The notes beneath the pieces are model-generated. The model saw only the letters and a list, made by a program, of their open reading frames with translations. It ran no database searches and was not told the origin of the DNA. A stretch of 64,000 nt of DNA, taken from the NCBI GenBank assembly GCA_028455995.1, contig JABELC010000006.1, positions 992,001-1,056,000 of the forward strand, read 5' to 3'. Below, in pieces: positions 12,477 to 23,632 of the stretch (positions are counted from its first letter, which is position 1; the number at the start of each line of letters is the position of its first letter). The stretch comes from Scleromitrula shiraiana (lineage: Eukaryota > Ascomycota > Leotiomycetes > Helotiales > Sclerotiniaceae). The position numbers and the translations under genes are program-made.

Positions 12477-13494
12477 ATGTCCGGTCACAATCATTCTCAT
12501 GATGGAGGTCCATCCCACTCTCACGATCATCCCGCCGGTGATCACGGACACACTCATGAGATACTTGATGGACCAGGAAGTTATATGGGTCGAGAAATGC
12601 CAATCATTGAAGGTAGAAATTGGTCTGAGAGAGCCTTCACTGTTGGAATTGGAGGGTATGTCGATTTTTAATTTTTACCTATCATATTCATCCCAAGTTT
12701 GAATAACCCCGCCAAATTTGATCCGGCGGGGTAAATTAATCACATGTCCATTTCCACTCTGCTACAAATTCTTTATGAACGGTTCTCTATTCTATATTTT
12801 CCATTATTATGTTCAGAGATATTTTGAATTAATAATATACTAACCGTCATCTAGACCTGTAGGCTCGGGTAAAACAGCATTAATGCTAGCTCTCTGTCTT
12901 GCCCTTAGAGAAAAATACTCAATCGCGGCCGTGACCAACGATATCTTCACTCGAGAAGATGCGGAATTCCTCACCAAACATAAAGCACTACCTGCATCCC
13001 GCATCCGTGCCATTGAAACTGGTGGATGTCCCCATGCTGCCGTGCGAGAAGATATCTCTGCCAACCTCGCTGCCCTCGAAGATCTCCACCGAGAATTCTC
13101 CTCTGATATTCTCCTGATTGAATCGGGAGGTGATAACCTAGCGGCTAATTACTCGAGGGAGTTGGCTGATTACATCATCTACGTGATTGATGTAAGTGGA
13201 GGTGATAAGATTCCCCGGAAAGGCGGTCCAGGAATCACACAGAGTGATCTCTTGATTGTGAATAAGACTGATTTGGCACTTGCTGTGGGCGCGGACTTGG
13301 ATGTTATGGATAGAGATGCCAGGAAGATGAGAGAAGGAGGTCCAACCGTTTTTGCTCAAGTTAAGGGTGGGGTTGGAATGGAACATATTATAGGACTAAT
13401 TGAGAGTGCGTGGAAGGGAAGTGGTGCTGAGAAGGTTAGCAAAGAAAGGGGTGGTCCCAAAGCCACGGAAGGTTTGGAAGAATTGTCAAAATAA
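12477..13494 (+). CDS. ureG: Urease accessory GTPase UreG
   Basis: Two exons, 12477-12655 and 12855-13494, give 272 residues. Residues 1-28 are a histidine-rich segment (eleven His, HSHD and HGHTH clusters), as in many eukaryotic UreG proteins, probably storing or handing over Ni2+. The intron splits the P-loop: GGPVGSGKT lies at residues 59-67 across the junction. SIMIBI-class GTPase motifs follow: VTNDIFTREDAEFL, then RIRAIETGGCPHAA with the metal-binding Cys-Pro-His, then LLIESGGDN, and NKTDL for guanine recognition. UreG couples GTP hydrolysis to nickel insertion into urease. It works with UreD and UreF, which are not in this window. The last 20 residues are a charged extension. Confidence 0.96.
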
Positions 13495-13728
13495 ATCAAT
13501 TAAGACATGTGATTAGAGAAGACATGGGCCTAGCATCAACATGCCTTGATACCTATATGTTTACAGAATCAAGAACAATCGGATAAATTTTACTATATCA
13601 TTATGGGTCGAGTCAATACAACTCGACGCTAATTGCAAACGCCAGTCGCCATGAGCATATCTTATCTCAATATACCATCCCTAAAGCGCCCACACAATAC
13701 AACTTTAATGGCAAAATCTTATAGCAAA

Positions 13729-15426
13729 CTACGTCGCTTTCTTTGCGAAACGTCCTAATGCCGGACCGAGCTCCTCTGCAGTACTCTTCAGCTTGTTCTT
13801 GTCTCTTTGCATCTGACTCTTTCTCAATTCCTCGATTCTGATCCTTTGATCGTCAATAATTCCGCGAGAGCTCTTCTTTCTCAAGTGTTTCCTCAAACTA
13901 CTATTCTTTCCTCTACCTCTATTCTTGATTTTTGCCATAGGGTCTTCAGGTTTCTTATCCAAATCCTTTTCGGCCTTTCTTTGCTCATCCGATCTCAAAT
14001 CCAAGTTTCCAATATAGTTGGGATCTAACGAGATCATTTCTGGCTGGAGTTTGTTGAGCAAGGATTTGACTTCGGCCTCTTGTCTTTGTTTTGTATTTTC
14101 GAATGGATTCAACTCGAGAGAATCAAAGTTGGCCTCACCAGCTCCTGGAGCAAGGATCGATGAAAATCCAGCATCATGAGAAGTACCCAATACATCTTCA
14201 AATGGACACCATCTAACTCTTTCAATTCTCCTCCCTTCTCCACCCCAAGCCATATATGGACTTTGGATCTTCTCTTGCTCAAGAGAATGTTTTGAAAAAA
14301 GACCTCGCCAAATAGATACCTGTGTACCCCATCCTACAGCGGTCAATCCTCGATCAGATATCGCTACCGATGATGCGGGTTGTCGCGTGAAGTAACTGTT
14401 CACCTCCTTGAACATTCGAATATCCCAAACAGACATCTTCATGTCTTGGCCTGTTGAGACCATATATCTTCCTTCTCTGTCCACTGCTAAAGATCGTACT
14501 GGACCACGATGTGCTAGAAGTTTGACCAAAGGTGTCGTTGAGTTTGGTGACCACAAAGTGACTGTTCCGTTTTGATGGCCCATATGAATTATAGCATTGC
14601 GAGGGTTCTGTGTTAATGAGGTTGGTGATCCCAATTTTGTAGGTATTTCCATGACCATCTGGCCTGTCGAGACATCCTGGTATTTGAGATGTCCTGCATT
14701 GCCCTGGAACAGTTAGATTTTAACATACAAAAAAACATCGAATCAACATACCACAGTAGCCAACAGATAATGGTATGGAAGAAACTCCATATTTGTAACC
14801 TCGATATGCTTTCTTAAACAATGCAATTCCACTCCTGCTCGGTCGTAAATATAAACATATTTCTTTTGCGCCACGGCAAAAAGCTGGTTATTGTGCAGCC
14901 ATTTAGCATCTCTCACGGTCTCTGCAAGCTGTAATTCGCAACCCAATTTCCCTTCCCTCCAATCCATCGTTGCAACATGACCTTTCCGTCCTGCCAACAA
15001 AAGCTCCCTTCCATTCCTAGTATAGTCGCAAACATATGGTCCTAATTGATCGAGTTTCAATTCAAATCCTTTCTGCGCTGTTTCGAGAGGTACGCTTTGC
15101 TTTATTTCGTCCTGTCGGACTTTGTATGTTCTCTCGAGATCATTTTCCGGCTCTAAAAACCCTTCCTCATTCTCAAGCAAAATTTCGGCATCCTTCGCTC
15201 TCAGTACGGCGGTTTTGTTTCGAGACTCGAGCTTCTTGAGGTTTCCCCTGAGCTTTTTGTCCTTTATACTACCCAGTGGAATCTTTCCACCTCTGCCATA
15301 TGCTCTATGGGCCTCCTTTCGACGGCGAAGCTGTGATTGCGCCTCAGATTCAGTTGCAGTTAATTCAGTTCTCGCACTTTTTATGGGAACAGCTCCATTG
15401 AAATGCGATTTTTCAATGACCTCCAT
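13729..15426 (-). CDS. UTP7: U3 snoRNP / SSU processome WD40 protein Utp7
   Basis: Two exons, 15426-14752 and 14703-13729, separated by a 48-nt intron, give 549 residues. The N-terminal 140 residues are basic and coiled. WD40-type repeats follow, with text such as HRGPVRSLAVDREGRYMVS and MSVWDIRMFKEV. The C-terminal third has the BING4CT-type block (VRWCPFEDVLGTSHDAGFSS) and then a very basic tail (KIKNRGRGKNSSLRKHLRKK). These match Utp7/WDR46, a nucleolar scaffold of the small-subunit processome needed for 18S rRNA maturation. It is divergently arranged with TSR1, whose start is 288 bp away, and DIM1 follows. The three probably share a ribosome-biogenesis expression programme. Confidence 0.95.
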
Positions 15427-15714
15427 GGTTTCGATTGTGGTGGATAATTGATTCGAATTGTGTCGAGAAAGCTATTTGATGTTTGTTTTGCTCAATGTTC
15501 CCCGAAAGATTTGCTAAACCTTTGGAACTTTTTTTATGCCAAGACTCCCACGATAAGCGATAAGAGTTAGCGCACCGAAAAAAATATCTCATAACCCCAC
15601 GCTGAATTAAATTTCACTAAAATAAAAAGAATACCAACTCTCGAAAATATTATACCTGGAATTTTCAAACTGGCTTCGATTCCATTCAGATTCAAAGCCA
15701 GTGGGAACGGCAAC
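15427..15714. promoter_or_regulatory. Bidirectional promoter between UTP7 and TSR1
   Basis: The 288-bp spacer lies between two outward-facing start codons, so both promoters must sit here. Near 15552-15567 it contains GATAAGCGATAAGAG. The GCGATAAG part differs by one base from the yeast PAC element GCGATGAG that marks ribosome-biogenesis promoters. That resemblance is suggestive only. Confidence 0.5.
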
Positions 15715-18188
15715 ATGCCTTCAAGTGTGGCATCTCACTCCCATAGGAGTACAACAAAAACATCCCATAAACCATTCAAATCCAGAAAGGCAACGAAAAG
15801 TGCGTTGAAGGAGTTGTCCAAAGGTAAAATCTCGCCCCTCTCTCATAGAACGAATATATACTGACTGTCGCAGGTAAGGTGGAAGACTTCAGCCATAGGA
15901 AAACCCCCCATCAACAGCTCATGTCAAAGTTCGATCGTCGGAATCAATCGCGCCAAAAACAGATCACCAAGCATAAGGAACACTTGAGGGAATTGAATGT
16001 CTTTCATGGAAAGGATGGCGCGCCTAGAATAGTCGCTTTGGTACCATTATGCGATGATGTAGATGCCGCGCAAGCTGTTCGAAGTTTGAACTCGAGTCTA
16101 GATATTGAAACCGACATCCCAGAAGAAGGAATTATCCGAACCGATATCGAGCGATTTAAGCAAAAGATGCAATACATTGTTACTAAGAAAGATCTATTCT
16201 CCTCTATGAATGCTGGAAGAGTTGCAGACTTTGTGATTTTTATTTTATCGCCCGAGCAAGAAGTAGATGAGCTGGGTGAACTCATTATACGCAGTGTGGA
16301 GAGTCAAGGATTATCAAGCACTTTAACTGTTGTTCAAGGACTTGATAAGGTCGAGCCACCTAAAAGAAGACCTACAGTCTTGTCTTCACTCAAATCATAT
16401 GTTCAGCACTTTCATCCCGACCAAGAAAAAGTACACAGCCTAGACTCCAGACAAGAATGCGCCAATCTCATGCGATCACTGTGTACTCTTACACCAAAAG
16501 GAATCAGGTGGAGAGAAGAAAGAAGTTGGATGTTAATTGATGACGTTCAATGGCCAGAAAATGAGCAGGAGAATGTTGTCTTGACTGGCGTTGTCAGGGG
16601 TAAAGGATTAAAAGCAGATAGATTGATCCAAGTTGGCGACTGGGGCGACTTTCAAATTGAGAAGATTACTGCGGCGCCATTAAATTCGAAGAAAAGACGA
16701 TCAGATGAAATGACTATGGATGACTCCAACAATGAAAACATTCTCGAGACACCTAGTGCTGAACAGGATGATCTTGCGGAACTCGCGCCAGAGGAAATCA
16801 TGATGGAGGACGATGACGATGTCGATGCTTCAATGTCGGTAGCAACAACTGATAAGCGTGGAGTTCTTTTGGATGATCATCACTATTTCTCCGATGATGA
16901 AACTCATTTACCTGCTGTACCAAAAAGACTTCCTAAGGGTACTTCAAATTATCAAGCGGCATGGTTCCTCGGAGATAACTTTTCGGATTCGGGGTCTGAT
17001 ATGGAAAGTGTTGATGAACACATGTCAATGGATACTCCAGCTCTTCCTCAAGATGGTCTTGAAGGTTTTGCGCCAAGGGAACCTACTGAGGCCGCACCAT
17101 CTGAATATCCACAGTCGGAAATGTTCTTGGATCCTAATCCAGATGATGAGGCCGAAGCGGAACAATTGGCCTCGTTCAGAAGACGCAACCATGATGAGGC
17201 AGAGGAAGATAAAGAATTTCCAGACGAAATTGAACTCCATCCTAATGTACTTGCACGGGAGCGACTTGCTAAGTACCGTGGGTTGAAGAGTTTACGATCC
17301 AGTCATTGGGAGCAGTCTGAAGATAGAGCATATGAACCTGAGGAATGGCGACGCTTACTTCAAGTACCCGATTACAAATCATCTCGCAGTCAGGTTACTC
17401 GCGAAGCATTGGTTGGAGGAGTAGCTCCAGGTACTCGAGTTCACATCCATGTTCGCAATGTCCCTAAGTCTTTACAATCAACCTACAATCCTTCACAGCC
17501 TTTAAGCGTGTTCTCTCTTCTACGACATGAACACAAGCGAGCTGTTTTGAACTTCAACTTCACATTAAGTTCCGATTACCCAGCACCGATTAAAGCAAAG
17601 GAAGAGTTGATTGTCCAATGTGGACCCCGTCGCTTTGTCATCAATCCTCTTTTCTCTCAAGGTGGAAACACCCCCAACGACGTTCACAAATTTGACCGTT
17701 TCGTCCACCCTGGCCAGTCAACTGTTGTTTCTTTCATTGCTCCTCTTACATGGGGCTCTGTTCCTACACTTTTCTTCAAACACCCATCCGAGTCTGCACC
17801 ATCCTCCGCTCCATTACTTTTGGTTGGTACTGGAACCTCTCTGCCACCATCCACATCTCGCGTTATTGCTAAGCGCATCATTCTTACTGGCCATCCTTAC
17901 AAGATCCATAAGAAGCTTGTTACCATCCGTTACATGTTCTTCAACCGCGAAGATGTGGAGTGGTTCAAGGCCTTACAGATGTGGACCAAACGAGGAAGAA
18001 GTGGTTATATCAAGGAGAGTTTAGGTACGCATGGGTATTTCAAGGCTACATTTGATGGCAAGATAAACCCTCAAGATGCTGTGGGTGTTAGTTTGTACAA
18101 GAGGATGTGGCCAAGAAGTGCAAAGGCTTGGGTTCCTAATTTGGAGGAGTCTATAGAACAAACAGAAGGAGATGTTGCGATGGAATAA
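15715..18188 (+). CDS. TSR1: 40S ribosome maturation factor Tsr1
   Basis: Two exons, 15715-15823 and 15874-18188, with a 50-nt intron give 807 residues. The first exon encodes the typical basic N-terminus (HSHRSTTKTSHKPFKSRKA). Exon 2 has a GTPase-like but degenerate N-terminal fold, then the AARP2CN-type region, and a long acidic serine/aspartate-rich linker (about residues 270-440). The C-terminal region contains LARYRGLKSLRSSHWEQSED, GGVAPGTRVHIHVRNVP and FFNREDVEWFKALQMWTKRG, all characteristic of Tsr1/Bms1. Tsr1 is a catalytically inactive relative of the GTPase Bms1 and binds late cytoplasmic pre-40S particles, blocking early initiation-factor access. It neighbours UTP7 (divergent) and DIM1 (same strand). 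Confidence 0.96.
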
Positions 18189-18671
18189 GGTATATACTCC
18201 AAGGCTGGGATTTGTTTGATCGGCGTTTAGGACAAAAAATGGTTATATGGCTGTTTATTAGGGATGAATTTACGAATTTTGAATGGGAATTGAGATATAT
18301 ACACCTTGTTCTAGCCTCTCGTATATAGAGTGAACCACTAGGCATTGTAGGTAGTTTCAATCAATAACAGATAATCAATTCTGAATGGTTACCAATGCTC
18401 CTGCAGAATCTTTGACATGACCTTTGATTATGATGTAAAATTCAATAGCCCTATTAGATTTTGAGGAACCTGGCTTGCATCACCATATCAGGATAATGAA
18501 GCATCTGGGGAGGACTCTATCGTGCACGACCCAATTTCTCCACAGCACGTGAACGTTGACAGGGGCTAGATAACGCTAAGATAACAGCAGCAAACCACGA
18601 AAAAAAATAATATCTTCAAAATTCCGTCCTCAATATCCACCACCCCTCTCTCCCCGCACAACTTCTTCAAT
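18189..18671. other. Intergenic, TSR1 3' end and DIM1 promoter
   Basis: A 483-bp spacer between two co-oriented genes. No separate frame is supported. The last 100 bases are pyrimidine-rich before the DIM1 ATG, as is common in strongly expressed fungal genes. Confidence 0.5.
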
Positions 18672-19872
18672 ATGGGCAAATTAAAGACTGGTAAACGCAA
18701 CAATGCATCTGCAGGAACGCCATATTCGAAAGCTGCCGCTACTACCAACAATGTCTTCAAATTTAACACCAACGTTGGTCAACACATTCTCAAGAATCCT
18801 GGAGTAGCAGAAGCAATTGTACAAAAGGCAAATTTGAAACCTACCGACACTGTTCTCGAAGTTGGCCCTGGTACAGGAAATTTAACTGTAAGAATTTTAG
18901 AAAAGGCAAAGAAGGTTATAGCTGTCGAGTTGGATCCTAGAATGGCTGCAGAGGTTACCAAGAGAGTTCAGGGAAAACCAGAACAGAAGAGATTGGAAGT
19001 TCTTCTGGGTGATGTTATCAAGACTGAGCTGCCACCATTTGATGTGTGCGTAAGCAATACACCATATCAGGTATTTCAATATCTCCAGACCCTTTGATTA
19101 ATTAATTCTAATGCTATTTCAGATTTCTTCTCCACTCGTATTCAAACTTCTTTCCCAACCAAATCCACCTCGATGCAGCGTACTCATGTTTCAAAGAGAA
19201 TTTGCTCTTCGTCTCACCGCACGCCCTGGAGATACTCTCTATTGTCGACTTTCCGTTAACGTGCAATTCTTCGCAAAGGTCACACATATATTGAAAGTTG
19301 GAAAAAATAATTTTAAACCACCACCACAAGTCGACTCCTCTGTTGTCCGAATCGAGCCTAAAACTGGTAAAGAGCGCCCTGGGGTCAGCTGGGCGGAATG
19401 GGATGGCATGCTACGAGTTTGCTTTGTAAGAAAGAACAGAACTATGAGGGCTAGTTGGTTAGGAATGAAGGAAGTGCTTGCAATGTGTGAAAGGAATTAC
19501 CGGGTATATTGCGCCATGAACAATATTCCTCTTGATGAGACCATAGTGGGTGAGGAAGATGAGGATATGGACATGGACGATACCCCCATAGCCGAAGGTG
19601 ACGAAGAATGGGGAGGAATAATGGAAGGGGATGAGGAGGGAGATGATATGCCTTCATTCTTCAAAGAATCGCTCCTCGCAAAGTCAACCAATCACCCTAA
19701 AACGAAAAGCAAGAAACCAAAAACCAGAGTTGCCGAACTTGTTAGAGAGAAGATACGCAAAGTTTTGGAGGATGTGACGGAACTGGCGGATAAGCGAGCG
19801 GGCAAGTGCGATGAGAATGACTTTCTAAGGCTATTATTCGCTTTCAATGAGGAAGGATTACATTTTGCTTGA
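18672..19872 (+). CDS. DIM1: 18S rRNA dimethyladenosine transferase Dim1
   Basis: Two exons, 18672-19070 and 19123-19872 (52-nt intron), give 382 residues. SAM-binding motif I is VLEVGPGTGNLT (about residues 61-72). The substrate-contact motif SNTPYQ (128-133) ends exactly at the exon border and continues as ISSPLVFKLL. The C-terminal half has VNVQFFAKVTHILKVGKNNFKPPPQVDSSVVRI in register with KsgA/Dim1 enzymes (shown here only as family context). The enzyme makes N6,N6-dimethyladenosine at two adjacent adenosines in helix 45 of 18S rRNA and also acts as a nucleolar assembly factor. It is about 60 residues longer than yeast Dim1 because of an acidic insert (about 285-325, rich in DED and MDMDD) before the final helices. 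Confidence 0.96.
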
Positions 19873-20290
19873 TCATAGTTTGGTAATGAATGGGTGGAAA
19901 TCAAAACGGTGTTTATAGAGCTTGTGGGGATGGCGTTAGAGGTTTGTCCAGATTCCCAAATTCTGATGAGGTTAGAATTTACTCAAATAACAATTTCATC
20001 TACTGCATTTCTCAAAATCAAGCCAGGCATTAGAATGTTCAAAGTGAAAATTACTACATTCGATTATATAATGAAGCCTAGAGTTTCGATCATTTATTTT
20101 CAATTCAATTTTCTTTTGCTAATTTCCACAACAAATCCCTTCTATTCCCTTTACTGCGAAAGTAGAATATGTTGATTAAGGTACTGGCAGTTGCCGTATT
20201 AATCCGCTCATTCATTCCACTATCTTACGAGATTTATTAATATACTTATCATCTGTTCATTCACTCATTCCTATTTAGACAATAATAAGC
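19873..20290. other. Intergenic spacer
   Basis: About 420 bp with no recognisable gene. The frame at 19894-20175 has no family resemblance. It includes the DIM1 3' end and the promoter of the small secreted-protein gene. Confidence 0.45.
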
Positions 20291-20796
20291 ATGTATTATC
20301 CAAGCATTCTCAAGACTTTCAAGTTACTGGCGGTCGCCAATTTGTATGATAACTTTTCCGTTTTGCCATCGAGTGTGATCTAACATATATCTAGAGAGCA
20401 ACAGCAGATTTGCATAACAATGCAGTATGCGTAGATACCAGCACCGGATCGGTTAGTCCTATCCCCTCCCTTTACTACATATTCAAGCCACAATACTAAG
20501 ATTCCAATCCCAAGAACGTCTACAACGACGCCGCCACAAAAGCAGCCTGCACAAACTATTACAACAGGAACACTGGCTCTAAATGGTGGGACACGTGCCC
20601 TGACTGCTATAGGGTAAACAGCTCTGAAGACCATTTGATGTCTTGTGTACTGATGATAATAGATCACGGATGGCATTCCTCATTGTCGATCTGATGTTGG
20701 ACATATTGGTGGTGATGAGGTAGGTGGTATTATCTTGTCATTTAGATTACATATTATTGTAAACTTCAAGGAGCTAGTAATGCGCTGACTTCGTGA
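20291..20796 (+). CDS. Small secreted cysteine-rich protein (effector-like)
   Basis: Five small exons: 20291-20343, 20397-20451, 20515-20613, 20663-20719 and 20746-20796, in phase, give 104 residues. The first 20 residues (MYYPSILKTFKLLAVANLAT) form a plausible signal peptide, and the mature part has six cysteines at 29, 48, 64, 67, 77 and 93, enough for three disulfides. Distinctive blocks are TKAACTNYYNRNTGSKW, DTCPDC and HIGGDEITYYC. The pattern resembles a class of short secreted proteins common in plant-associated ascomycetes, but I cannot name a family. The exon 2 acceptor is the second AG of CTAGAG; the first would run into a stop. Because every exon is under 100 nt, ordinary ORF searches miss the gene completely. 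The role is unknown; effector, antimicrobial or surface protein are all possible. Confidence 0.72.
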
Positions 20797-21067
20797 ATGG
20801 GACTTCGCAGGTTACTTTATTTTTTTTGGCTGTATAAACCATTCAATTTCCCGAGCGTATCTGGAAACTGCGGATGACATCTTTCTTCATGAAGTTTTGG
20901 AAATTCGCCATTTCAAGTTCAATTTTGACGAGGAATTACTTTCAAAAAGTGGCGGAAGTTGTAGCTATTAATATTGCTTTTAATATCTGACTGAATAATC
21001 TGTCAATACATCTTTTGATTCATAAGTTAATCGTATCTTCAGATCATCCTAAACATCGTAAACTCCA

Positions 21068-23057
21068 TCATCCTTCATAGTATGGTACACTCAGCCAGAA
21101 ATCGCATCTAGGGTCCACTGCCGGATCCTTGATATGCGATCCAAATTCAGAAAATTGAATTGAGATATCTGTCACTGTCTCATTGGCACCATACGGTGCA
21201 AAGGGTGGCAGAAATGTGCCATTTGATGGGATTCCACTCATGGCAAAATTCGTGAGATATTGTTGAAATGCCCTCGCTGTAGGTCCTTGAACTGGTAGTC
21301 CTTGATCTGATGTTGAGGTATCTCCATTGAAAAAGGTATATGCTATATCACCACCGTGAAGACCCGGTGGAACCGAAAAGAGATATGCGAACGAGGATCC
21401 ACTCCCCTTTTTCGAAAAGGTCGAAGCGATATCGTAAGCATTGCAAGTGACGACAAGTTGCTGGATCGATAGTGCTGTTCTCTGTATTGCTGACGTATAA
21501 CCATAGCTACCGTTATAAATCGGTGGATATATATTCTGCGCGATGTACGAGGCTAAAGATGCATTTACCGTTGGCAAAGCTTGATTTAGCATTGCGAGAA
21601 ATTGTGGCTCGGTCTGAACCGCAGGATTGGTAAATAGTAACCCTTCTAAAGTATTATGCCCAACCAGAACATCGAGACTGCGATCGAATCTACCTTGGGA
21701 CAATAACCTTGCAGGGAGGTCAGGAACGAATGAGTCTTTCGATGAGTCGATGACGGGCCCGAAAGTAAATTGGCCATACGGGGAATTTCCGATCATGATT
21801 TCGTTGAGAGAATTTAAAGCATCGAATGAAAGACTCCTTAGTTGATTTGCAGTTGTTATATTTGTGTTTGACAGTAACGATGCATTCCCTAATACTTGAC
21901 TAAAAAGCGACCGGGCTGAATCCGGCACAACGGGAAGAAATGCAGGACTTTGAGGTATGGCTCTTTGAAAAGGTACTGGTCCTCTCTTCCCGCCATAAGC
22001 TGTGATTTGATGTAATATCGAACTTCCACCAGCCGATTCCCCCATAACCGTGACACGCTTGGGATCACCACCAAACTTGTGGATATTCTCTTGGACCCAA
22101 TCAAGTGCGAGTCTCTGATCTAATAGCCCTGCGTTCGCAGCAACATCAGTAGATCCAGCAAGCCAGCCCTACAGATTGTGAGAATATGATAAGAGAGTTG
22201 AGGTTGTGAAGCTGGAGACTTACGAATAATCCTAAGCGGTAGTTCATACCTACGTAAACAAGTCCCTCTTTGCCACTCGCCTGACTCTCCGCAAGGAGAC
22301 TTGCGGGGCTCCCAGACGAGGTTTTAGAACCGCCAGTGAAGCCACCTCCATATATATATACTAATACAGGAGCACCTTTTCTTCTTCCCTTCCCTAAAAG
22401 CCGTCAGCTCCATCACATACCCAAATCAGGTTTTCAAGTGCATACTATCTCCAAATCCACTGGATGCATTGAATATCTTTTGCGGCACTATAACATCCAG
22501 GAATAAACAATCCTCAGAGGCCCGTGGATCGATAGACGCTGATGTATTGGTCATTTTCAACATGGGAGTTGGTGGATTTGTGAAATTGCTGATATTCTGC
22601 CCGGTCAAATAATCCAATATAAATTCGCCAGCCGTTGCTGTCCAGCCTATACAAAATCAGTCAGACGAACAAAGCCGTATTGGGGCCTCATACCTGGGCC
22701 TGCTTGTGGGCAGATAGCACCAATTTGTCCATCGTTTATGGTTCTATTTCGCTCTTTCGGTGGTAGAGGAGCAGAAAATCTGAGGTTACCAACAGGAGGC
22801 TGTCCAAATCTAATGTTTGAGAAATTGAAGTAGGGATATTCGCCGGAAGACTATACAAAATTTAGATTGATCGTAAGCAAGGCTGGGGAAGTGAAATGAT
22901 CAGAAGTGATACGTACATTTAGGGTTGCTTGATGGACCGAGTAGCCAAGGTCAACAATTGGTAGCTTCGTTGTATCTATCGTCGATGCCGATACTACAGA
23001 TATGATTGCTGCTACGAAGGCGAGCTTTCTGACGGAAATTGGGAAGTAGCACTTCAT
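21068..23057 (-). CDS. Secreted type-B carboxylesterase / lipase
   Basis: Five exons right to left, 23057-22917, 22850-22694, 22646-22446, 22393-22224 and 22168-21068, join in phase to 589 residues, typical for the family. The N-terminus has a hydrophobic signal stretch after MKCYFPISVRK. The oxyanion-hole block is VYIYGGGF. The nucleophile elbow is GESAGG at the start of the long last exon. The acidic member is probably Glu in LVGHNTLEGLLF, and the catalytic His is in PPGLHGGDIAYTF. Asn-x-Ser/Thr sites are frequent, fitting secretion. Such enzymes hydrolyse carboxylic esters; some act on cutin-like, feruloyl or lipid esters, and the substrate is not predictable. The exon 3-4 junction (donor after GAT A) is the least certain. 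It sits beside the small secreted protein gene, tail to tail. Confidence 0.9.
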
Positions 23058-23632
23058 GATTGAATCAAAAGTTCGAAACTGCCACCAGTGATATATCCAC
23101 GATGGTAGGGAAAATGTATGATTATACGAAAAAAAAATACACGTGCAAGTTAGATCAACAATGATATATCTCATATAGTTGTGTGTTCTGCCGTGCACCT
23201 ACACCTATGGCAACAAACACTAACCGACTCGGACCTAGTTCTCCTAGTAATGCTACCAATGCAATTGCCATCGAAACGTGGTAAACACGGCACTTTATAA
23301 CTCATACTGCTTATTTGGAGCACCTCGGCTATATTTGTTTATTATAAAGAGTGTTGGAGGTAGTCAAGGTACGACTGACTACCTAGCTCGCGGGAAGTTT
23401 TCCCGTTTTAGCTAGATCCTCCCACATCTCCATTTTCCCCTCAATCTTCGGTAGAGAACTTTTTCCTACAGATATCCCAATGCAGATATCCTGGCCGATC
23501 TTATTTATTAGCCTATTATCATAGAATGATTGAAAAGTCGATCAAAATCAGGAAGGTGCATACCCAAATTATATATTGTTGGTAGGTTGTTTGGACAACT
23601 CGAATTTTATTGCGACGGCTGGGATTTCGGTC
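23058..23632. other. Promoter of carboxylesterase and flank of repeat element
   Basis: About 575 bp with no supported gene. It contains the carboxylesterase promoter and ends at the GGTC tetranucleotide that flanks the inverted-repeat element. Confidence 0.5.

Noticed and set aside
16858..17286. 142-residue frame within TSR1
   Set aside because: It lies wholly inside the TSR1 coding exon in another frame, opened by the acidic low-complexity segment.
20380..20676. 98-residue minus-strand frame rich in Val and Cys
   Set aside because: It is antisense to the spliced small secreted protein, whose exons and phases are much better supported.
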